Source of the DNA: Cellvibrionales bacterium
Lineage (GTDB): Bacteria > Pseudomonadota > Gammaproteobacteria > Pseudomonadales > UBA7434
Direction of reading: 5' to 3'
Assembly (NCBI GenBank): GCA_003492055.1
Contig: DMZE01000111.1
Location: 1 to 9,584 of the forward strand
DNA length: 9,584 nucleotides
Shown here: positions 6,110 to 9,584 of the stretch, in pieces
How the letters are laid out: every line of letters starts with the position of its first letter
Position numbering within the stretch: position 1 is the stretch's first letter
Program-made: the position numbers and the translations under genes
The notes under the pieces: model-generated
Seen by the model: only the letters and a program-made list of their open reading frames with translations
What the model was told of the DNA's origin: nothing
Databases searched by the model: none

Positions 6110-6244
6110 ATGAAAAGAACTTTTCAACCCAGTACTTTAAAGCGTAAACGCAGTCACGGCTTCCGTGCTCGTATGGCAACTAAAAATGGACGCGCACTTA
6201 TTAATCGCCGTCGCGCTAAAGGCAGAAAACGTTTAACTGCGTAA
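6110..6244 (+). CDS. rpmH: 50S ribosomal protein L34
   Basis: Small, very basic protein of the large ribosomal subunit that packs against 23S rRNA. The 44 residues run [18 protein letters not shown] to GRKRLTA and match the family along the whole length (44–46 residues usual), with the diagnostic [21 protein letters not shown] segment. The gene is too short to stand out by length alone but is unmistakable by sequence. It starts with ATG at 6110 behind a weak AGAG. It is the first gene rightwards from the candidate origin, with its own promoter at 6005–6033. The 167-bp gap to rnpA is unusually long, since these two genes are adjacent or overlapping in many bacteria. Confidence 0.97.
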   Translation: MKRTFQPSTLKRKRSHGFRARMATKNGRALINRRRAKGRKRLTA

Positions 6245-6263
6245 TATCTATTATTGATCGCCA

Positions 6264-6342
6264 ACGATATAGAGCTACTTTTATTGATAATAAATCAGTA
6301 ATTCTATGTAATACCTGCTTTATAATACCTGCTTTATATCGT
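6264..6342 (+). other. Long-range stem in the rpmH–rnpA spacer
   Basis: ACGATATAGAGC (6264–6275) can pair with GCTTTATATCGT (6331–6342) over 12 positions with a single G·U, enclosing 55 nt. The right arm uses the second copy of the 14-bp tandem repeat. It may be an RNA processing or stability structure between two genes needed at different levels. There is no U-run, so it is not a classical terminator. Confidence 0.35.
6309..6338 (+). repeat. 14-bp tandem duplication, rpmH–rnpA spacer (first)
   Basis: Two perfect head-to-tail copies of AATACCTGCTTTAT (6310–6323 and 6324–6337), with one matching base on each side. It is probably a slippage or unequal-exchange duplication. Confidence 0.9.
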
Positions 6343-6374
6343 GCGGCTGTCAGTGTTCGCTCTCTTCTTAGCAT

Positions 6375-6406
6375 TTAAGTAGTCTGAGTTAAGTAGCCTG
6401 AGTTAA
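6375..6406 (+). repeat. 14-bp tandem duplication, rpmH–rnpA spacer (second)
   Basis: TTAAGTAGTCTGAG (6375–6388) is followed at once by TTAAGTAGCCTGAG (6389–6402), differing at one base, then TTAA of a third partial copy. It ends 5 bp before the rnpA ATG, so it forms the ribosome-entry region. It is unrelated in sequence to the first duplication but has the same period. Confidence 0.9.
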
Positions 6407-6411
6407 TCAGT

Positions 6412-6807
6412 ATGGTGAATACAATAGAAACAAGCTGTCGCTTTCAGAAAGACAGGCGCTTACTGAATGCCCATCAGTATAAAAATGTCTTTGACAATGT
6501 AGATTGCAAACAGAGCGGTAAGTACTTTACTTTTCTCAGCACATCAAGCCAACAGGCCAAGCACAGGCTTGGTTTGATTATCGCTAAAAAACATATTCCT
6601 CTGGCTGTAAATAGAAACAAGATTAAGCGTGCCATTCGAGAAAGCTTTCGGCAACAACTTAATCATGAAATTGTTAATACTCAAATGACATCTTTTGATG
6701 TTATTGTTCTTGCAAAATCCTCTGTTCGTCAGCTGGATAATGCACAGCTCAACGAGGAGCTAAGTAAACAATGGCTCCGTCTAATAGCAAAACGCCAACA
6801 ACTTTAA
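6412..6807 (+). CDS. rnpA: Ribonuclease P protein component
   Basis: Basic protein that partners the catalytic RNase P RNA in trimming the 5' leader of precursor tRNAs. The 131 residues are slightly longer than the usual 115–125. Key features: FQKDRRLLNAHQYKNVF near the N-terminus (central cleft that contacts the pre-tRNA leader), HRLGLIIAKKHIPLAVNRNKIKR, and the RNR signature helix RNKIKRAIRESFRQQ (68–82) that contacts the RNA. The C-terminal half, FDVIVLAKSSVRQLD, is also typical. ATG at 6412 is used. GTG at 6415 is an alternative one codon in. No clear Shine-Dalgarno is present, because the upstream bases belong to a 14-bp tandem duplication. The 3' end overlaps yidD by 37 nt in another frame, which suggests coupled translation. 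Confidence 0.96.
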   Translation: MVNTIETSCRFQKDRRLLNAHQYKNVFDNVDCKQSGKYFTFLSTSSQQAKHRLGLIIAKKHIPLAVNRNKIKRAIRESFRQQLNHEIVNTQMTSFDVIVLAKSSVRQLDNAQLNEELSKQWLRLIAKRQQL

Positions 6808-7130
6808 ATCCTTTTCTCAATATTTTGAGCCAAGTAGCTATTTTCTTAATAGCGGCTTATCAATTACTTCTGAGTCCTTTACTGGGTCCACGTTGTCGCT
6901 TTTATCCCACCTGCTCTTGTTATGCTAAACAAGCCTTTAAAGAACAAGGTTTTGGCCGCGGTAGTATACTCACCTTAAAACGATTAGCTAAATGTCATCC
7001 TTTTAATAAGGGTGGCATTGACGAACTACCTGCTGAAAAAACATCAGCAGGCAATTTATTTTATGGAAAGACTCAGATCGATCGGGAAAATACCGATCAT
7101 GCACAAACTAACTGTACTCATTCTCACTAA
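6771..7130 (+). CDS. yidD: Membrane protein insertion efficiency factor YidD
   Basis: Small membrane-associated protein reported to help YidC-dependent insertion of inner-membrane proteins. Its biochemical mechanism is unclear. The 119 residues are longer than the 70–90 usual. A hydrophobic helix lies at about 18–37 (ILSQVAIFLIAAYQLLLSPLLG), followed by the family core GPRCRFYPTCSCYAKQAF (39–56), with Cys42, Cys48 and Cys50, and by KCHPFNKGGIDELP (74–87). Residues 88–119 form a polar, His/Thr/Asn-rich tail with no family match I recognise, and the DNA there contains two hairpins. The start at 6771, behind AGGAG (6755–6759, 11 nt away), gives the common MAP N-terminus. It overlaps rnpA by 37 nt and ends 20 nt before yidC. 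Confidence 0.93.
   Translation: MAPSNSKTPTTLNPFLNILSQVAIFLIAAYQLLLSPLLGPRCRFYPTCSCYAKQAFKEQGFGRGSILTLKRLAKCHPFNKGGIDELPAEKTSAGNLFYGKTQIDRENTDHAQTNCTHSH
7029..7051 (+). other. Hairpin inside the 3' part of yidD
   Basis: CCTGCTG and CAGCAGG form a perfect 7-bp GC-rich stem around a 9-nt A-rich loop, followed by CAATTTATTTTA. It lies exactly where the conserved YidD core ends. The distal sequence is T-rich but not a continuous T-run, so it is at most a weak terminator or pause site. Confidence 0.4.
7080..7098 (+). other. Second hairpin inside the 3' part of yidD, with clustered GATC
   Basis: GATCGG (7080–7085) and CCGATC (7093–7098) form a 6-bp stem around GAAAATA. Three GATC tetramers fall within 23 bp (7076, 7080, 7095). 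It lies 53 bp before the yidC start. Confidence 0.35.
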
Positions 7131-7150
7131 TTAAAGGCTACACATTAAGT

Positions 7151-8917
7151 ATGGACGTTCTTAAAAATCTACCTCGCATCGCATTATTTACCCTTGTTGC
7201 TGGTATTGTTTTACTTATTCTAAAACAATGGGTCGAGTTCTCACCCAGCTATGATCAAGCCATAGCTGATCGACAACAAGCGCTTAATGAAAGCCGAGTT
7301 CAAATGAATGAGGCTGAATACGATAACAACAAAATTAATGAAGTTGTTAGCGAAGAAGATTATGAAACAGCGTTTGACCAACCTATAGCGAACGTAGCTT
7401 CTGAGGGTGCGAGCATTATTGAAGCAGTTACTGCACCTCAATCAGCCCGTAAGATTGTTGTCACTACAGACACTATACGCGTAACGATTGATTCTCAAGG
7501 AGGCGATATTATTGAAGTCGCATTACTTAAACATCTCGAGAGTCTAGAAGAAAATGCTGAACCGATGCTACTGTTAGAAAAATCGGGAGCAAGAACCTAT
7601 ACCGCGCAATCAGGCTTAACTGGACCAAACGGTACAGACGTTAGATCTACACGTGCTCGCTTTTATAGCGCACAGTCGAACTATGAAATGGTAGGAACCG
7701 ATGATTTAGAAGTTGATTTAATATTCAATGATCCCAGCGGCATAAAATTGACGAAGCGCTATACCTTTAAACAAGGTGAGTATTTAGTCGATGTAAATTA
7801 CATAGTAAAAAATAATTCTGGTATCGATTGGCAAACAACTTTTTATTCACAAATTAGTCGCGACCAATCGGCTGATCCAGGCGCTGATACCGCAGGCTTC
7901 GGTATGAAGTCTTATTTAGGTGCAGCAACAACCACAGCAGATGATCCCTACAAGAAAATAAGCTTTAAAGATATAAGTGAGGAGAATTTTCGAAATCAGT
8001 ATGCGGGTGGTTGGGTAGCAATAATTCAACATTATTTTGTGAGTGCTTGGATCCCAGAACCTAACGCAACCTATAATTACTATACCAAAGCGAGTAAATC
8101 AGGTTTAAACATCATTGGCTTTCATAAAGCTTTTGAAGTTGAAGCGGGTAATACAGCAACAATAGGCTCGCAATTTTATGCAGGCCCCAAATATCAGTAT
8201 CGCTTAAAAGAAATAGCACCTCATCTTGATCTAACAATCGATTACGGTTGGTTATGGTGGATAGCACAACCGCTTTATACCTTATTATATTTCTTTGCTA
8301 CTGGCGAAGCCCATATGTTTGGTGAGGTCTATGATGTCTTTCCTGGGTTTGGAAATTGGGGTTTCTCTATCATAATGCTGACCTTTGTTATTAAAGCGAT
8401 CTTCTTCCGTTTGTCAGCAACCAGTTATCGCTCAATGGCGAATATGCGTCGCGTGCAACCTAAGCTGTTAGCTGTTCGTGAAAAACATGCAAACGATAAA
8501 CAAGCTCAATCAAAAGCGATGATGGAGTTATATCAAAAGGAAAAAATCAATCCACTAGGTGGCTGCCTGCCTATTCTTGTACAAATGCCAGTGTTTATTG
8601 CTTTGTACTGGGCACTTATGGAAAGTGTTGAATTAAGACATGCACCATTTATTGGTTGGATAACCGATTTATCAGTTATGGATCCTTATTTTGTGTTGCC
8701 GTTAATCATGGGTATTACCATGTTCTTGCAACAAAAAATGAATCCACCACCTGCAGATCCTATGCAAGCAAAAATAATGCAATGGATGCCGGTCGTGTTT
8801 ACATTATTCTTTGTATTCTTCCCAGCAGGCCTTGTTGTTTATTGGGTATCAAATAATATATTGTCGATTTCCCAGCAGTGGTATATCACTCGACAAATTG
8901 AAAAAGCGCATAGTTAG
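7151..8917 (+). CDS. yidC: Membrane protein insertase YidC (Oxa1 family)
   Basis: Inner-membrane insertase and chaperone that inserts proteins alone or with SecYEG. The 588 residues (E. coli 548) show an N-terminal membrane anchor at about 8–27, an acidic Gln/Asn/Glu-rich linker (31–95), a periplasmic beta domain (about 100–345) with conserved GGDIIEV and KRYTF segments, and the conserved Oxa1 core: DYGWLWWIAQPLYTLLYFF (364–382), GNWGFSIIMLTFVIKAIFF (401–419), the cytoplasmic KINPLGGCLPILVQMPVFIALYW segment (465–487), DPYFVLPLIMGITMF (511–525) and FFPAGLVVYWVSNN (556–569). The groove Arg of E. coli (R366) is Lys415 here, as I recall for Pseudomonas. The next conserved Pro is Arg420. About 14 extra residues stand between the first core helix and GNWG. 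ATG 7151 gives the standard MDxxxNL N-terminus. Only a weak AAAGG lies upstream. Confidence 0.97.
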   Translation: MDVLKNLPRIALFTLVAGIVLLILKQWVEFSPSYDQAIADRQQALNESRVQMNEAEYDNNKINEVVSEEDYETAFDQPIANVASEGASIIEAVTAPQSARKIVVTTDTIRVTIDSQGGDIIEVALLKHLESLEENAEPMLLLEKSGARTYTAQSGLTGPNGTDVRSTRARFYSAQSNYEMVGTDDLEVDLIFNDPSGIKLTKRYTFKQGEYLVDVNYIVKNNSGIDWQTTFYSQISRDQSADPGADTAGFGMKSYLGAATTTADDPYKKISFKDISEENFRNQYAGGWVAIIQHYFVSAWIPEPNATYNYYTKASKSGLNIIGFHKAFEVEAGNTATIGSQFYAGPKYQYRLKEIAPHLDLTIDYGWLWWIAQPLYTLLYFFATGEAHMFGEVYDVFPGFGNWGFSIIMLTFVIKAIFFRLSATSYRSMANMRRVQPKLLAVREKHANDKQAQSKAMMELYQKEKINPLGGCLPILVQMPVFIALYWALMESVELRHAPFIGWITDLSVMDPYFVLPLIMGITMFLQQKMNPPPADPMQAKIMQWMPVVFTLFFVFFPAGLVVYWVSNNILSISQQWYITRQIEKAHS

Positions 8918-8943
8918 TTAATGGCTAGCGCTGCTTAACTGAC
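8913..8943 (+). other. Hairpin between yidC and mnmE
   Basis: GTTAGTTAA (8913–8921, including the yidC stop) can pair with TTAACTGAC (8935–8943) over 9 bp with one G·U, around a 13-nt loop containing AGCGCT. No T-run follows, so it is not a convincing terminator. It may separate yidC from mnmE at the RNA level. Confidence 0.3.
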
Positions 8944-8949
8944 TATATA

Positions 8950-8971
8950 GACAACGATATGGACAACGATA
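8950..8971 (+). repeat. 12-bp-period direct repeat around the mnmE start codon
   Basis: GACAACGATA occurs at 8950–8959 and again at 8962–8971, a period of 12 bp (four codons, in frame). The mnmE ATG (8959–8961) lies at the junction, so the duplicated DND codons stand both before and after the start. Confidence 0.85.
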
Positions 8972-9584
8972 CTATTACCGCTATTGCTACTGCAGCAGGA
9001 AAAGGCGGTATTGGTATTGTTCGTCTTTCAGGTCCAAAATCTTTAGCTATTGCTGCGCAATTAACACAAACAGATTTATCTCCTCGCCACGCATTATTCT
9101 CATCCTTTGTTGATAAAAATCTTGAAAAGATTGATGAAGGTATCGCCTTATATTTTCCTAGGCCACACTCCTTTACCGGTGAAGACGTTGTTGAGCTACA
9201 AGGGCATGGTGGAGCTGTTGTTCTTAATCTTTTACTCGCAGAAACAGTAAAGCTCGGGGCACGTATAGCAAGGCCTGGTGAGTTCTCAGAGCGTGCATTC
9301 TTAAACGATAAAATAGATTTAGTCCAAGCTGAAGCAATTGCGGATATTATTGAAAGTCGCTCAGAGACAGCTGCAAGGTCAGCCATGCGGTCATTGAGTG
9401 GTGAGTTTTCAAAAAAGATACAGACACTGACTAACGAGATAACTAAGCTTAGAATTTATGTAGAAGCGGCAATTGATTTTCCTGAAGAAGAGGTTGATTT
9501 TGTTTCTGACGGTTACGTATTGAATGAGCTAAACCAGTTAAGTAGTTCAATAGAAGCTATTTGGCGGCAGGCAAAGCAAGGCAG
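8959..9584 (+). CDS. mnmE: tRNA uridine-5-carboxymethylaminomethyl(34) synthesis GTPase MnmE, N-terminal part (runs off the window edge)
   Basis: GTPase that, with MnmG, builds the cmnm5 modification on wobble uridine 34 of several tRNAs. 208 of about 450 residues are visible: the N-terminal formyl-tetrahydrofolate-binding domain (1 to about 118) with [21 protein letters not shown] at the start, [14 protein letters not shown] (72–85) and [19 protein letters not shown] (105–123), then the beginning of the helical domain with [13 protein letters not shown] and [18 protein letters not shown] (164–181). The inserted G domain and the C-terminal Cys motif are beyond the edge. ATG at 8959 gives an N-terminus aligned with E. 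coli MSDNDTI. No Shine-Dalgarno is visible, and a 12-bp in-frame repeat surrounds the start. From known synteny, mnmG, rsmG and parA/parB would be expected further right. Confidence 0.96.
   Translation, partial: MDNDTITAIATAAGKGGIGIVRLSGPKSLAIAAQLTQTDLSPRHALFSSFVDKNLEKIDEGIALYFPRPHSFTGEDVVELQGHGGAVVLNLLLAETVKLGARIARPGEFSERAFLNDKIDLVQAEAIADIIESRSETAARSAMRSLSGEFSKKIQTLTNEITKLRIYVEAAIDFPEEEVDFVSDGYVLNELNQLSSSIEAIWRQAKQG

Noticed and set aside
8393..8395. Lys415 in YidC as a missing essential Arg
   Set aside because: The charge is conserved, pseudomonads also carry Lys as I recall, and the E. coli Arg is not strictly required. It is not evidence of a defective protein.
8943..9386. 147-codon minus-strand open frame opposite mnmE
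   Set aside because: It is antisense to clearly conserved mnmE coding sequence, is Ser/Ala/Pro-rich with no recognisable motif, and is a typical shadow frame.
1..9584. CRISPR array, insertion sequence, prophage, tRNA or rRNA genes
   Set aside because: No spaced direct-repeat arrays, transposase motifs, terminal inverted repeats with target duplications, or tRNA/rRNA sequences were seen. The gene order is the intact ancestral housekeeping arrangement.

Overview
This window is a chromosomal replication-origin neighbourhood of a gammaproteobacterium. The gene order is gyrB–recF–dnaN–dnaA on the minus strand, then an AT-rich spacer, then rpmH–rnpA–yidD–yidC–mnmE on the plus strand. From general knowledge, this unbroken order with the origin between dnaA and rpmH is the Pseudomonas-type arrangement; in E. 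coli oriC has moved away beside mnmG. The proteins read closest, from memory, to pseudomonads and marine relatives (Cellvibrionales/Oceanospirillales type). The base composition is AT-richer than Pseudomonas. I cannot name a genus from sequence alone.

Left half (1–5378, minus strand): the 5' third of gyrB, complete recF, complete dnaN and complete dnaA. They are transcribed leftwards, with no convincing intrinsic terminators between them. gyrB has a good sigma70-like promoter of its own in the recF–gyrB spacer. Two parS-like centromere sites lie in recF. One matches the classical consensus exactly, and the other sits on the recF start codon.

Centre (5379–6109): a 731-bp spacer with no convincing gene. 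It holds a perfect DnaA box, a one-mismatch box, a perfect IHF consensus between them, a tract of about 77% AT, several inverted repeats, and a strong rpmH promoter with a GC-rich discriminator and a leader hairpin. This is the candidate oriC. It lacks the Dam-site clustering of E. coli oriC.

Right half (6110–9584, plus strand): rpmH (ribosomal protein L34), rnpA (RNase P protein), yidD (membrane-insertion factor, overlapping rnpA), yidC (membrane insertase) and the first 208 codons of mnmE (tRNA-modification GTPase). All genes point away from the spacer, so all would be co-directional with replication forks leaving it.

The window is essentially a conserved housekeeping locus, and I found no new defence or mobile system. 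The points worth a second look are the parS sites in recF, a possible AT-hook motif in a very long DnaA domain II, two separate 14-bp tandem duplications in an unusually long rpmH–rnpA spacer, a roughly 14-residue insertion in YidC, a YidD tail encoded by hairpin-forming DNA, and a small ORF whose stop overlaps the recF start.
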